This document shows positions 8,351 through 16,584 of a stretch of DNA of 27,535 nucleotides, in pieces (the first letter of the stretch is position 1; every line of letters starts with the position of its first letter). The notes beneath the pieces were generated by a model that was not told the DNA's origin, made no database searches, and saw only the letters and a program-made list of their open reading frames with translations. The stretch is taken from positions 1 through 27,535 of the forward strand of contig DITE01000031.1 of the NCBI GenBank assembly GCA_002422725.1, given 5' to 3'. The position numbers were made by a program, and so were the translations under genes. The DNA comes from Bacteroidales bacterium UBA6192 (GTDB lineage: Bacteria; Bacteroidota; Bacteroidia; Bacteroidales; F082).

Positions 8351-9202
8351 CTACATGCTTATTCCTGCAACAAGATCTTTTGTGTGGACGCATAAAACCG
8401 GTATGGGTGAATGATTCACCATCTGCTGTGCGTAAGGTCCTAGCCACAGATTCGCAGTGGTAATCTCCTGTTCATCGGTTATACTGATAAGGTTTGCATT
8501 CACCTTTGTGGCATATTCAATGGCAGCATCTGTAAGGTTCTCTGCTTCAATTATTTCGATAATGAATTTTACTTCGTTTTCAACAAGGTAAAGTTCTACC
8601 TGCCTTACATACTCAGCAACTCTCGCCCTTATCTCTTCAATTACCGTGGTATGCATTGCCAATACATGAATCTCGGCCTCAAAATACTTGGCTAATAAGG
8701 CTGTCAAGGGAACTTTTTGCCTGCTCTCAACAGTGCTGTCGATTGGCATAACGATACGGTTCAATGTGCGGTTGATATCTACTCCTCCCCTTATGGTTAT
8801 TATTGGTCTGGTGGTTGCAGTTACCACTTTGTTGGCATTGCTTCCAATCCAAAATTCTTCGAAACCCGACGAGCCATGTGTACCAACAACGATCAGAAAA
8901 ACATCGAGTTCCTCAGCTGCTTTTACAATTTCCTGATACACTTTGCCTTCCTTTATAAGGTAAGTGATGCTGCCTTTCTCAAGACCGTATTTATACTTCT
9001 CTATAAGATCCCTGAAGCGTTGATTAACCTCTTCCAGCAGGTTTTCGGGCTCGCTGGTGAAAATTTCCTTACTCGAATCGGGGCGGTTCACCCAAATCAT
9101 TACTACATCGGCTTCAGCTTTGTCGGCAATGGTGAGGGCATGTTCAAGGGCGTTGATTGAACAATCGGAAAAATCAATTCCGACCAAAATTGTCTTTTTC
9201 AT
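8351..9202 (-). CDS. Universal stress protein, two tandem Usp domains
   Basis: A 283-residue cytoplasmic protein made of two Usp folds (about 1-140 and 146-275). The first has the nucleotide-binding signature G-x2-G-x9-G-S as G107, G110, G120 and S121 in GTHGSSGFEEFWIGS, so it probably binds ATP. In the second domain the corresponding stretch, ITDEQEITTANLWLGPYAQQ (241-260), lacks the first two glycines and is probably a non-binding half. Its start codon overlaps the stop of the upstream SPOR-like gene as ATGA, implying translational coupling. It is last in a three-gene operon whose first gene encodes a paralogue of the same layout. Family members act in stress, hypoxia or starvation responses; no specific partner can be read. 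Confidence 0.88.
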   Translation of the reverse strand: MKKTILVGIDFSDCSINALEHALTIADKAEADVVMIWVNRPDSSKEIFTSEPENLLEEVNQRFRDLIEKYKYGLEKGSITYLIKEGKVYQEIVKAAEELDVFLIVVGTHGSSGFEEFWIGSNANKVVTATTRPIITIRGGVDINRTLNRIVMPIDSTVESRQKVPLTALLAKYFEAEIHVLAMHTTVIEEIRARVAEYVRQVELYLVENEVKFIIEIIEAENLTDAAIEYATKVNANLISITDEQEITTANLWLGPYAQQMVNHSPIPVLCVHTKDLVAGISM

Positions 9203-9639
9203 ATGTCATGGTTTTGGTTTGGAGAATTCTTTAGTTTGGGATAATATATTTTTTCTTTTACAACAAAAGCTTGATTGTAATGTGTTATGGCCTGATGCAG
9301 AAACCCCTCTGCTTCAATGCGATTGCGAAAATCACCAACCCTGATCCTGTAATAAGGCTGGCCAAAAGTAAGATAGGCTGGTATTTCAGGAAACTTCTCT
9401 TTAAACAACCTGATTACAGTTTCGGCTTGTTGAACAGCTTCATTGCCCGACTCCATAAAAATCTGTATTCTGAATCCGTATATGTTTGAGTAAACTTTGT
9501 TGACTTCCTGCCGGATTTGAATCAGGCTGTCGATTTTACTATCCTGAATGATCGTTAGCTGACCTGTTTCAGAGCCAGAATGCTGTGAAAACACTCTGAC
9601 TGAAACCAAAAATAAACCGATCAACAAATAAAACTTCAT
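9199..9639 (-). CDS. Secreted SPOR-domain-like protein
   Basis: A 146-residue protein with a signal peptide (about 1-18, ending VRVFS before QHS). A linker with helical character follows, and then a SPOR-like segment at 53-130: YGFRIQIFMESGNEAVQQAE, then YYRIRVGDFRNRIEAEGFL at 96-114, the beta-alpha-beta pattern and RVGDF-type strand typical of SPOR. SPOR domains bind denuded peptidoglycan glycan strands, so the mature protein should be periplasmic. It lies 4 bases after the upstream Usp gene and overlaps the downstream one by 4 bases, so all three are co-translated. An envelope protein between two cytoplasmic stress proteins is odd; the link may be a shared envelope-stress or growth-arrest response, which is inference. 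Confidence 0.75.
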   Translation of the reverse strand: MKFYLLIGLFLVSVRVFSQHSGSETGQLTIIQDSKIDSLIQIRQEVNKVYSNIYGFRIQIFMESGNEAVQQAETVIRLFKEKFPEIPAYLTFGQPYYRIRVGDFRNRIEAEGFLHQAITHYNQAFVVKEKIYYPKLKNSPNQNHDI

Positions 9640-9643
9640 GTTT

Positions 9644-10477
9644 TTAATACTCAGATTGATTTGATTTGAAGTTTAATACAGGAACAACAGAATTATTGAT
9701 TAATTGTTGTGCATAAGGCCCGAGAAATTGATTGTGGGTAGCAGCAACCTGTTCAGTCATAATAGATATTAAGTCAGCGCCAATGAGTTGGGAATGATTT
9801 AGAATACTACTGATAACGTTATCAGCTTCAAATTCGTTCACTGTGTACTTAACATTCATTTCGTCGAGGCTTTTGCGGGCATCGTCAGCGTAAGAAATCA
9901 TCCGTTTGCGTATGACGCTGATAGGGGTATTGTAAAGTACAAGGAGATTAACTTCAGCATCAAAATATTTGGCAATCTGGCAGGTAAAGGGAAGCTTTTG
10001 CTTCGTTTCAAGCGTGCTATCGATGGGCAAAAGAATTTTCTTGATACACCCCTGACAATCATAATCTCCCCTGATTGTAATGACGGGACAGGGTGCATTG
10101 GAAACAATCCGATAGGCATTGCTTCCAATCCAGTATTGCTCAAAGCCGCTTACTCCATGCGTACCCGTGAAGACGATATCTGCTTCCATTTTTCGGGCTA
10201 CCATGGCTATTTCGTTGTAAACTTTTCCTTTTCTCAGGATAATTTCAAGCTTGCAATGCTGCAGCAATGGACCGTATTTCTTCTCAATTTCCTGAAAATG
10301 ATCTTTTACCTCAATCCTGAGTTCGTAATCAATATTATGCAGATTGTCGGGTGTACTGGAGTTGTCAACCCAAACTAATCCCAGATTTGCACCAGTTTTA
10401 TTTGCAAAATGTATGGCATACGTCAAAGCTTTATGCGCATTACTGGAAAAATCAAAGGCTACGAGTAACTGTTTCAT
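9644..10477 (-). CDS. Universal stress protein, two tandem Usp domains (operon-leading paralogue)
   Basis: A 277-residue protein with the same architecture as the Usp gene at 8351. Domain 1 (1-137) holds the ATP-binding signature G105-x2-G108-x9-G118-S119 in GTHGVSGFEQYWIGS. Domain 2 (145-270) has the degenerate counterpart TEQVAATHNQFLGPYAQQ (241-258). The shared WIGSN, ITIRG, PIDST and LGPYAQQ blocks show that the two arose by gene duplication after the two-domain form existed. It is the first gene of the operon, followed after 4 bases by the SPOR-like gene. A TGTA-N6-TACA inverted repeat lies 28 bases upstream of the start. Confidence 0.88.
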   Translation of the reverse strand: MKQLLVAFDFSSNAHKALTYAIHFANKTGANLGLVWVDNSSTPDNLHNIDYELRIEVKDHFQEIEKKYGPLLQHCKLEIILRKGKVYNEIAMVARKMEADIVFTGTHGVSGFEQYWIGSNAYRIVSNAPCPVITIRGDYDCQGCIKKILLPIDSTLETKQKLPFTCQIAKYFDAEVNLLVLYNTPISVIRKRMISYADDARKSLDEMNVKYTVNEFEADNVISSILNHSQLIGADLISIMTEQVAATHNQFLGPYAQQLINNSVVPVLNFKSNQSEY

Positions 10478-10504
10478 GTGTTTGAAATTTAATTACATAA
10501 CTAC

Positions 10505-10518
10505 TGTAGCACGTTACA
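10505..10518. promoter_or_regulatory. TGTA-N6-TACA inverted repeat upstream of the Usp operon
   Basis: The arms TGTA (10505-10508) and TACA (10515-10518) are separated by six bases. The site is centred about 34 bases upstream of the Usp start at 10477, in the promoter region. The shape resembles sites bound by CRP/FNR-family dimers, which control usp genes in other bacteria. The arms are only 4 bases, so chance is a real alternative. Confidence 0.25.
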
Positions 10519-10642
10519 TGTTTAACAAGTACCACACAGATTTTCTCATGTCGAAATAGTCTGCGCAATTTGAAGCTAATTTATATAAAATTTCTAAAAA
10601 TGCAATACTTTTTTTTAAAATTCGGCATTTGTCAGATTATTG

Positions 10643-10650
10643 TACTTTTG
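10643..10650 (+). promoter_or_regulatory. Putative -7 promoter element of ruvB
   Basis: TACTTTTG matches TAnnTTTG and ends 20 bases before the chosen ATG at 10671. It falls inside the longer open frame that begins at 10629, which argues that the longer start is not used. No clear -33 TTG is seen at the standard spacing. Confidence 0.5.
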
Positions 10651-10670
10651 TTCTGTACCCAGACTCCCAT

Positions 10671-11699
10671 ATGAATAGTAATCTTGAGGCTGATAGCCAC
10701 AAACTCAGTAAGGTAGAAAAAGAACTCGAAAATGCGCTTCGTCCCGATGCTTTCAGCAGTTTTGCCGGACAGGATAAAGTGGTCGATAACCTGAGGGTTT
10801 TTGTGAAAGCAGCTACAATGCGCGGCGAAGCGCTAGATCATGTTCTGCTGCATGGTCCGCCCGGTCTTGGCAAAACTACTTTATCACATATCATTGCCAA
10901 CGAACTGGGTGTAAATATTAAAATTACATCCGGGCCGGTTCTTGACAAAGCGGGCGACCTTGCAGGATTGCTGACGAATCTTGAAGAGAATGATGTCCTT
11001 TTTATTGACGAGATTCACCGGCTTAGTGCAGTGGTGGAAGAGTACCTCTATTCGGCAATGGAAGATTTCAGGATTGATATTATGATTGAAACCGGGCCAA
11101 ATGCGCGCAGTGTGCAAATCAAGCTGAATCCTTTTACCCTTATCGGGGCCACAACCCGAAGTGGTTTGCTCACGTCACCTTTGAGATCCCGTTTTGGCAT
11201 TAATGCCCGCCTTTCATATTACGACTCAACTGTTTTAGCTGGCATAATACGACGTTCTGCTTCAATCCTGAAGGTTGACATTAGTCATGAAGCCTCCACG
11301 GAAATTGCAGGCAGAAGCCGTGGTACTCCGCGTATAGCAAACCTTTTGCTTCGACGTGTAAGAGATTTTGCTCAAATCAGGGGAAATGGCAAAATCGATA
11401 TGGAAATTTCACGAACAGCTCTCGAGGCACTTAATGTTGACCGGCATGGTCTTGATGAAATGGATAACCGCATTTTACTGACCATTATCGATAAATTCAA
11501 GGGCGGACCGGTTGGAATCAATACAATTGCTACTGCCGTTGGAGAGGAAGCCGGAACCATTGAGGAGGTGTATGAGCCTTTCCTGATTCAGGAAGGATAC
11601 CTGATGCGTACACCACGTGGCAGGGAAGTCACCGAACTCGCCTACAAACACCTTGGGAGGTTAAACCCTTCGAAACAAGGTGAGTTATTTGGCGATTAG
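10671..11699 (+). CDS. ruvB: Holliday junction branch-migration ATPase RuvB
   Basis: The 342-residue hexameric AAA+ motor drives branch migration of Holliday junctions with RuvA. I start at 10671 (MNSNLEADSHKLSKVEKELE), which fits RuvB N-termini; the upstream ATG at 10629 would add 14 residues that overlap a promoter element. Walker A GPPGLGKTT is at 62-70, Walker B LFIDEIHRL at 110-118, and the sensor-1/arginine-finger block GATTRSGLLTSPLRSRFG at 159-176. The C-terminal winged helix shows DKFKGGPVGI and ends near TPRGREVT. It is followed after 21 bases by queG in the same direction, a neighbour pair common in Bacteroidota. Confidence 0.97.
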   Translation: MNSNLEADSHKLSKVEKELENALRPDAFSSFAGQDKVVDNLRVFVKAATMRGEALDHVLLHGPPGLGKTTLSHIIANELGVNIKITSGPVLDKAGDLAGLLTNLEENDVLFIDEIHRLSAVVEEYLYSAMEDFRIDIMIETGPNARSVQIKLNPFTLIGATTRSGLLTSPLRSRFGINARLSYYDSTVLAGIIRRSASILKVDISHEASTEIAGRSRGTPRIANLLLRRVRDFAQIRGNGKIDMEISRTALEALNVDRHGLDEMDNRILLTIIDKFKGGPVGINTIATAVGEEAGTIEEVYEPFLIQEGYLMRTPRGREVTELAYKHLGRLNPSKQGELFGD

Positions 11700-11720
11700 A
11701 CTTCTTTTCAAACCTTAGTC

Positions 11721-12671
11721 ATGATGGAATCCAAGGGCGAATTGAGTGCGAATGCAGTGGTAGAAATGGCATTAAAGCAAGGCTTTGATGATTGTGGCAT
11801 TTCAAGAGTTCAGACACTTTCGCAGGATGCAGCCCTAATGGAAACATGGCTTTCCAAAGAATATCATGGTACAATGCATTATCTCGGGAATAACCGCGAA
11901 AAACGCTATAATCCGGCATTGCTGGTAGAAGGTGCCCGAACGGTCATTTCAGTGTTATATAACTATTTCCCGACCCAACCGCAGCCACATTCTCATCATT
12001 ATAAAATATCGAAATATGCTTTCGGGAAAGATTATCACCATATCATCAGACGAAAGTTAAAAGATCTGCTTGATGACATACAACATGTGACAGGCCCGGT
12101 CAATGCCAGAGTGTTTACCGATTCGGCACCAGTTCTGGATCGTGCATGGGCGCAAAAAAGCGGACTTGGTTTTATCGGGAAAAATTCCTGCCTCATTCAC
12201 CCGCGAAAAGGTTCTTTTTTCTTTATTGGCCATATCATTACCACTCTCGAATTGCCAGAAACCCCTTCCAATGTGCACGATTATTGTGGAACCTGTCGTC
12301 GCTGCATCGATGCCTGCCCTACAGGTGCAATTGTCGAAGCACATGTTCTGGATGCGCGAAAGTGTATTTCTTACCTGACGATCGAGTATAAAGGCGAAAT
12401 GCCTGCCGGATTAAAATCGAACTTTGAAAACTGGATTTTTGGATGTGATATTTGTCAGGATGTTTGTCCGTGGAACAAATTCTCAAAACCACATCAGGAA
12501 CCATTGTTTGCCATGTCCGAATCGCTTAAGGCAATGAACAGGAATGACTGGGAAACCATGGATAAGCCCGAATTTGAGCAACTATTTGGTGAATCAGCCA
12601 TTAAACGCACCGGATTTACCGGGTTGAAGCGAAACATTCGTTTTTTAACGGATTCATCTGAAACGGAATAA
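11721..12671 (+). CDS. queG: Epoxyqueuosine reductase QueG
   Basis: This cobalamin-dependent iron-sulfur enzyme reduces epoxyqueuosine to queuosine in tRNA anticodons, the last step of the pathway. The 316-residue protein has the proposed catalytic acid D134 in VFTDSAPVLD and the family block RAWAQKSGLGFIGKN (141-155). Two ferredoxin-like 4Fe-4S sites are complete: C189, C192, C195, C199 in CGTCRRCIDACP, and C242, C245, C249 in CDICQDVCPWN, with C215 available as the crossing ligand. It lacks the C-terminal HEAT-like extension of the longer E. coli enzyme, as is usual for shorter versions. The start is ATGATG, so 11721 or 11724 is possible. It is probably co-transcribed with ruvB. Together with the B12-dependent reductase at 17838 it makes this organism doubly cobalamin-reliant. 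Confidence 0.95.
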   Translation: MMESKGELSANAVVEMALKQGFDDCGISRVQTLSQDAALMETWLSKEYHGTMHYLGNNREKRYNPALLVEGARTVISVLYNYFPTQPQPHSHHYKISKYAFGKDYHHIIRRKLKDLLDDIQHVTGPVNARVFTDSAPVLDRAWAQKSGLGFIGKNSCLIHPRKGSFFFIGHIITTLELPETPSNVHDYCGTCRRCIDACPTGAIVEAHVLDARKCISYLTIEYKGEMPAGLKSNFENWIFGCDICQDVCPWNKFSKPHQEPLFAMSESLKAMNRNDWETMDKPEFEQLFGESAIKRTGFTGLKRNIRFLTDSSETE

Positions 12672-12995
12672 TCAATTCAATAGGGTTCTCACATCCAGCA
12701 AAGCAATCTCGCCCGGTTTTTATGGATTCATTTTTTATAACTGATGGATATGTTAAGTGGCAAACACGCCACTTTCAGCGATATTTAAGGCAAAGCCAAA
12801 ACCTTATTGATCTGCATGTGTAAACGTTGTCCGTTTGGTATTCATATTACCGATAAGCGGGTTGGTGTTGCTAAAGCATATCAGCCAATGGGGTTCATGT
12901 TTGTTGCAACAAATTCAGATTCCTGATAGAGTGGGCAGGTATGTCTATTTATTACTGGAAATTTTATGCGTCATGTATTTTTCAACAGGTCCTGG
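12672..12995. other. 324-base convergent intergenic region
   Basis: The region lies between the 3' ends of queG and the second barrel gene. It holds a 7-base-pair stem AAGTGGC/GCCACTT at 12755-12774 without a clear T-tract on either side, possibly a weak terminator or mRNA 3'-end structure. A 63-codon plus-strand open frame at 12835-13026 overlaps the neighbouring gene and has no protein-like character. I see nothing else. Confidence 0.55.
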
Positions 12996-13619
12996 TCAGG
13001 GCTTGTTTGATGGCAATATCGTGTAATAAAGGTTGATTACCAAAGCATCGTTGAATTGTCCGAATCGGTTTCCATATCTTCGAACGTTTCCGGGAATAGC
13101 TTTTTTTCTGATTGAGCTTGTTGAATTGATGGAGCGGATTCCAACAGCCCATTTGTCGTTGAGTTGGTATTGAATCCCAAATATAGAGTTCAAGGCAACA
13201 CTCCTCCATTCATTAAGCTCAATATACTGATAGTTTGATTCTTCAAAATAATTCAGTAAGAAATCTGCCGAAATGCCTGCCTCAATTTTGAAAGGTGAAA
13301 TCTTATATTGCATAACCAGCGGGAGTTCAACATAGTTTAACCTGAGCAGGTACTGGCCTGAAGAGGGGAAATCCGGGTTTTCATTATTTCGCGAACCCTT
13401 TTGGACAAAGGCAATTTCCATATTTATACTGACTTTTCTACTTGTTTCGAGATTTATAAAAACACCTGCGTCAATTCCGGCTTTGTTGTAGCCTGAATAG
13501 GTGTCGCCGGCAACCTGCGATGCCACCAGCCCTGATTTAATTCCCCCCGAAAAGGGCTGTCCGGTCAGTATTGCCGGAATAGCAAATAATACAATGATCA
13601 ATCTCAAATCTATTTTCAT
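12996..13619 (-). CDS. Secreted outer-membrane beta-barrel protein (PorT family-like)
   Basis: A 207-residue protein with start at 13619 (MKIDLRLIIVLFAIPAILTG), which gives a normal signal peptide. The longer frame from 13664 would bury that signal behind 15 residues and would start upstream of the likely promoter at 13642. The mature part opens with FSGGIKSGLVASQVAGD, then YNKAGIDAGVF and amphipathic strands such as NYVELPLVMQYKIS and FKIEAGISADFLLNYF, the usual pattern of the PorT-like barrel family in Bacteroidota. The last predicted strand ends NLYYTIL and is followed by a short PSNKP tail rather than a terminal aromatic. It is divergent from the response-regulator operon. Function is unknown, and it is too diverged to call PorT itself. 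Confidence 0.72.
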   Translation of the reverse strand: MKIDLRLIIVLFAIPAILTGQPFSGGIKSGLVASQVAGDTYSGYNKAGIDAGVFINLETSRKVSINMEIAFVQKGSRNNENPDFPSSGQYLLRLNYVELPLVMQYKISPFKIEAGISADFLLNYFEESNYQYIELNEWRSVALNSIFGIQYQLNDKWAVGIRSINSTSSIRKKAIPGNVRRYGNRFGQFNDALVINLYYTILPSNKP

Positions 13620-13641
13620 ATGATGGATTTTAATGTGAGCC

Positions 13642-13649
13642 CAAAAATA
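13642..13649 (-). promoter_or_regulatory. Putative -7 element of the second barrel gene
   Basis: On the minus strand this reads TATTTTTG, matching TAnnTTTG and ending 22 bases before the chosen ATG at 13619. It lies inside the longer open frame and so supports the downstream start. No -33 TTG is found at standard spacing. Confidence 0.45.
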
Positions 13650-13723
13650 TAAATTAAAAATCATGTTGACTTAAAATACGTTAACTAAAAAAAAGCTATA
13701 TTTACCTCTTTAAATATTTTTAT

Positions 13724-14407
13724 ATGGAACCCTCGAAATACCGTATCTTACTGGTTGATGACGAAAGGGATGTGCTGGAGTTTCTTAGTTACAACCTTAA
13801 GAAAGAAGGATTTAGCGTGTCAACAGCAAGCAGTGGCCGCGAGGCTGTCGACAAGGCAATTGAAGAGCTTCCTCATTTAATTGTTCTTGACGTAATGATG
13901 CCTGAAATGGATGGCATTGCAGCATGTGAAGAAATTAAACAAATTCCTGCACTGAAGAATTCATTGGTAGTTTTTTTAACAGCACGCTCTGAAGATTACT
14001 CACAAATTGCCGGACTTGATGCAGGGGCAGATGATTATATTACCAAGCCAATAAAACCTAAACTATTGATTAGCAGGGTAAAGGCTCTTTTACGCCGCTA
14101 TCAGGACGACAAAAACGAAACAAACGTAGTGACCTTTGATGATTTTGTGATCGATTCGGAGAAGTTTCTGGTTGTTCAGAATGGGATCGAGATCATTTTG
14201 CCGAAAAAAGAGTTTGAACTCCTGCGGCTTCTGGCTTCAAAACCAAACAAGGTTTTTACCAGAGAAGAAATATTTTCGAAAATCTGGGGTGATAATGTTA
14301 TTGTTGGTGATCGGACGATTGATGTTCATGTGCGCAAAATAAGAGAGAAAATTGGCATCAGCAATATCCGAACTGTTAAAGGCGTTGGGTATAAATTTGA
14401 GCTTTAG
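13724..14407 (+). CDS. OmpR/PhoB-family response regulator
   Basis: A 227-residue transcription factor. The receiver domain (5-120) has acidic residues D12 and D13, phospho-acceptor D56 in IVLDVMMPEMDG, the switch residue T86 in FLTAR and K108 in DDYITKP. A winged-helix DNA-binding domain follows at about 132-227, with KKEFELLRLLASKPNKVFTR and the recognition-helix region VGDRTIDVHVRKIREKIG, ending in the VKGVGYKFEL wing. It is five bases upstream of a histidine kinase, its likely partner. The pair looks like PhoB/PhoR in sequence, but with no phosphate genes nearby the signal cannot be assigned. Confidence 0.93.
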   Translation: MEPSKYRILLVDDERDVLEFLSYNLKKEGFSVSTASSGREAVDKAIEELPHLIVLDVMMPEMDGIAACEEIKQIPALKNSLVVFLTARSEDYSQIAGLDAGADDYITKPIKPKLLISRVKALLRRYQDDKNETNVVTFDDFVIDSEKFLVVQNGIEIILPKKEFELLRLLASKPNKVFTREEIFSKIWGDNVIVGDRTIDVHVRKIREKIGISNIRTVKGVGYKFEL

Positions 14408-14412
14408 ATACA

Positions 14413-15462
14413 ATGGGAAAGAGTTTTGCTGAAACACGCAGGGTTGCAACCGGTACAGCTGCTTTTATTGCTTTTCTTATTTTTTTGCTACTGGTTCTGG
14501 GTCGGATTGTGTTTTCACTGAGCAACTTTTGGGTGTTATTTGGGATTGGCATACTTACATTTGGTATTTCCTATTTGCTGATCAATTACGCTATCAATCA
14601 TTTTATTTATCGCAAAATTAAACTGGTTTACAAAACAATTCACACGCAACGGACGCCAAAAGGTTCGTTTAAGAGTCGCGCAATGAACTCTGAATCAATT
14701 GAATCTGTTGGTCAGGCCGTCAAGGAGTGGAGTTCAAAACAGCAACACGAGATCGATGAATTGAAAAAAATGGCTGATTACAGGCGGGAGTTTCTTGGGA
14801 ACATCTCCCATGAACTAAAAACGCCCATTTTTAACATACAGGGATATGTTTTAACCTTGCTCGACGGAGGACTTGAAGATCAGAATATCAATAAGGATTA
14901 TCTGATGCGTACCGAAAAGAGTATCAACAGACTGATTGCAATTGTTGACGATCTTGAGGAAATTTCGAAATTGGAGTCGGGCGAATTGAAGTTGAACCTG
15001 CAGCGATTTGATATGTGTGATTTGGTGAAGGATGTGATCGAATTTCTGGAAATGAAAGCCACTAAAAATAATACTCAGGTTGTTTTCGAAAACAAAACCG
15101 ATCGTCCGGTATTTGTTAGTGCCGATAAGAAGCGGATCAGACAGGTTTTGATAAACCTGATTGAAAATGCCATAAAATATGGAGATAAGCCTGAGAATAA
15201 GGTGAACATCAAGGTGTTTGACATGGATGAACTCTATCTGTTTGAGGTGAAAGATAATGGCCCTGGTATTGCAGAAGAAAACCTAACGAGAATCTTCGAA
15301 CGATTTTACCGCACGGATAAAGGGCGATCAAGAGATACAGGTGGTACTGGTCTGGGCTTGGCAATTGTGAAACACATTATAGAAGCGCATCAGCAAAAGA
15401 TTACTGCCCGCAGTAAACTTGGAGCAGGGACGACTTTTTCTTTTACATTGCAGAAAGGCTGA
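14413..15462 (+). CDS. Sensor histidine kinase (PhoR-like) with a membrane hairpin and no extracellular sensor
   Basis: A 349-residue kinase with two membrane helices (about 14-35 and 40-62) joined by a loop of only a few residues, so there is no periplasmic sensor domain. A linker and coiled coil (98-127) follow. The H-box FLGNISHELKTPIFNIQG holds phospho-acceptor H133. The ATPase domain has the N-box LIENAIKYGD (249-258), G1 DNGPGI (281-286), the F-box region IFERFYRTD (294-302) and G2 GGTGLGLAIVKH (310-321). It follows the response regulator by 5 bases and surely phosphorylates it. Signal input is likely in or at the membrane, or through an accessory protein. Its 3' end is 13 bases from the convergent polyprenyl synthase gene. 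Confidence 0.93.
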   Translation: MGKSFAETRRVATGTAAFIAFLIFLLLVLGRIVFSLSNFWVLFGIGILTFGISYLLINYAINHFIYRKIKLVYKTIHTQRTPKGSFKSRAMNSESIESVGQAVKEWSSKQQHEIDELKKMADYRREFLGNISHELKTPIFNIQGYVLTLLDGGLEDQNINKDYLMRTEKSINRLIAIVDDLEEISKLESGELKLNLQRFDMCDLVKDVIEFLEMKATKNNTQVVFENKTDRPVFVSADKKRIRQVLINLIENAIKYGDKPENKVNIKVFDMDELYLFEVKDNGPGIAEENLTRIFERFYRTDKGRSRDTGGTGLGLAIVKHIIEAHQQKITARSKLGAGTTFSFTLQKG

Positions 15463-15475
15463 GTATAATCGTGAC

Positions 15476-16453
15476 TCATTTCTTCCGCGAAATGGTATAA
15501 TCTACCAATTGTTTCAGTGCTTCAACCGACTCATTATCAGGAAAATCGCTGAGAATGTCAATGGATTTGTTTCTGAATGATTCCATCAGATTCGTTGCAT
15601 ATTCTATTCCTCCCGACTCACGCACCATTGCCATTACCTGGGCTACTTTTTCGGGGCTCTGGTTATGGTTTTTTACAATATTTATGATCTTTCTCCTGTC
15701 GGCCCATCCAGACTGGTTAAGCAGATAGATCAGTGGCAATGTCATTTTTCGTTCTTTGATGTCGATGCCGGTTGGTTTTCCTGCTGTACCAACCTTTTGG
15801 TAATCGAATATATCGTCTTTTATCTGGAAAGCGATCCCCACGTTAAGCCCAAAATTGCGCATCTGATTTACAATTTGCACTTCTGCTCCTGAAGATGCAG
15901 CTCCAACAGCGCAGCATGAGGCAATCAGGGAAGCGGTCTTCTTGCTGATAATTTCGAAATAAACAGACTCTTCAATATCGAGTTTTCGTGCTTTTTCAAT
16001 TTGCAACAATTCACCTTCGCTCATTTCTTTCACCGCATTCGACACAATTTTAAGTAGCTCAAAATCGTTGTTCTCAAGTGCGAGAAGCATGCCACGCGAT
16101 AAAAGGTAATCACCCACCAAGACAGCAATTTTATTTTTCCACAAGGCATTGATTGAGAAAAAGCCACGCCTTTGATTTGAGTCGTCGACCACATCATCGT
16201 GCACCAGTGTGGCAGTATGCAACAATTCGATGAGCGTGGCGGCTCTGTATGTCGATTCGTTTATACCTCCCGAAATTTTTGCGGCAAGCATCACAAACAT
16301 CGGCCTCATTTGCTTCCCTTTCGTCTTCACTATATATCCTGTTACCTTGTCGAGCAAGGGAACTTTTGATCGCATGGCGGCTTTGAAAACCTTGTCGAAG
16401 GCCAGCAGATCGTCCTGTATTGGTTTTTTAATATTATTTAGTCCTGATGACAT
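15476..16453 (-). CDS. Long-chain polyprenyl diphosphate synthase (IspB-like)
   Basis: This trans-prenyltransferase condenses isopentenyl diphosphate units onto an allylic primer to make the side-chain precursor of a quinone, in this phylum usually menaquinone. The 325-residue protein has the first Asp-rich motif DDVVDD at 86-91 and the second DDIFD at 213-217, with GKQMRP (46-51) binding isopentenyl diphosphate. The residue five before the first motif is small (A81), a feature of enzymes with long products, so an octaprenyl or similar product is inferred rather than farnesyl or geranylgeranyl. It stands alone, divergent from the radical SAM gene and convergent with the kinase gene. Confidence 0.92.
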   Translation of the reverse strand: MSSGLNNIKKPIQDDLLAFDKVFKAAMRSKVPLLDKVTGYIVKTKGKQMRPMFVMLAAKISGGINESTYRAATLIELLHTATLVHDDVVDDSNQRRGFFSINALWKNKIAVLVGDYLLSRGMLLALENNDFELLKIVSNAVKEMSEGELLQIEKARKLDIEESVYFEIISKKTASLIASCCAVGAASSGAEVQIVNQMRNFGLNVGIAFQIKDDIFDYQKVGTAGKPTGIDIKERKMTLPLIYLLNQSGWADRRKIINIVKNHNQSPEKVAQVMAMVRESGGIEYATNLMESFRNKSIDILSDFPDNESVEALKQLVDYTISRKK

Positions 16454-16584
16454 AAGTTTTTGATTTGTTTAAACCAGCATCCTGAAATCCTCCGTCGAAT
16501 TCTGTTTACACCGGCCTGAACTGTATGCTTATCTGGGGCTAAATTACAAAAGCTATTGGATGAATCTACGTCGTCAGATTAATT

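Noticed and set aside
10629..10670. RuvB start at 10629
   Set aside because: The 14 extra residues have no counterpart in RuvB, and the putative promoter at 10643-10650 lies within them.
12835..13026. 63-codon plus-strand open frame after queG
   Set aside because: It overlaps the 3' end of the convergent barrel gene, has no domain features and no promoter element before it.
13620..13664. Longer N-terminus for the second barrel protein starting at 13664
   Set aside because: It would place 15 residues before a normal signal peptide and start upstream of the -7 element at 13642-13649.
15455..15480. Hairpin TGAGT/ACTCA between the kinase and polyprenyl synthase genes as terminator
   Set aside because: The stem is only five base pairs with a nine-base loop and there is no T-tract, so it is too weak to call.
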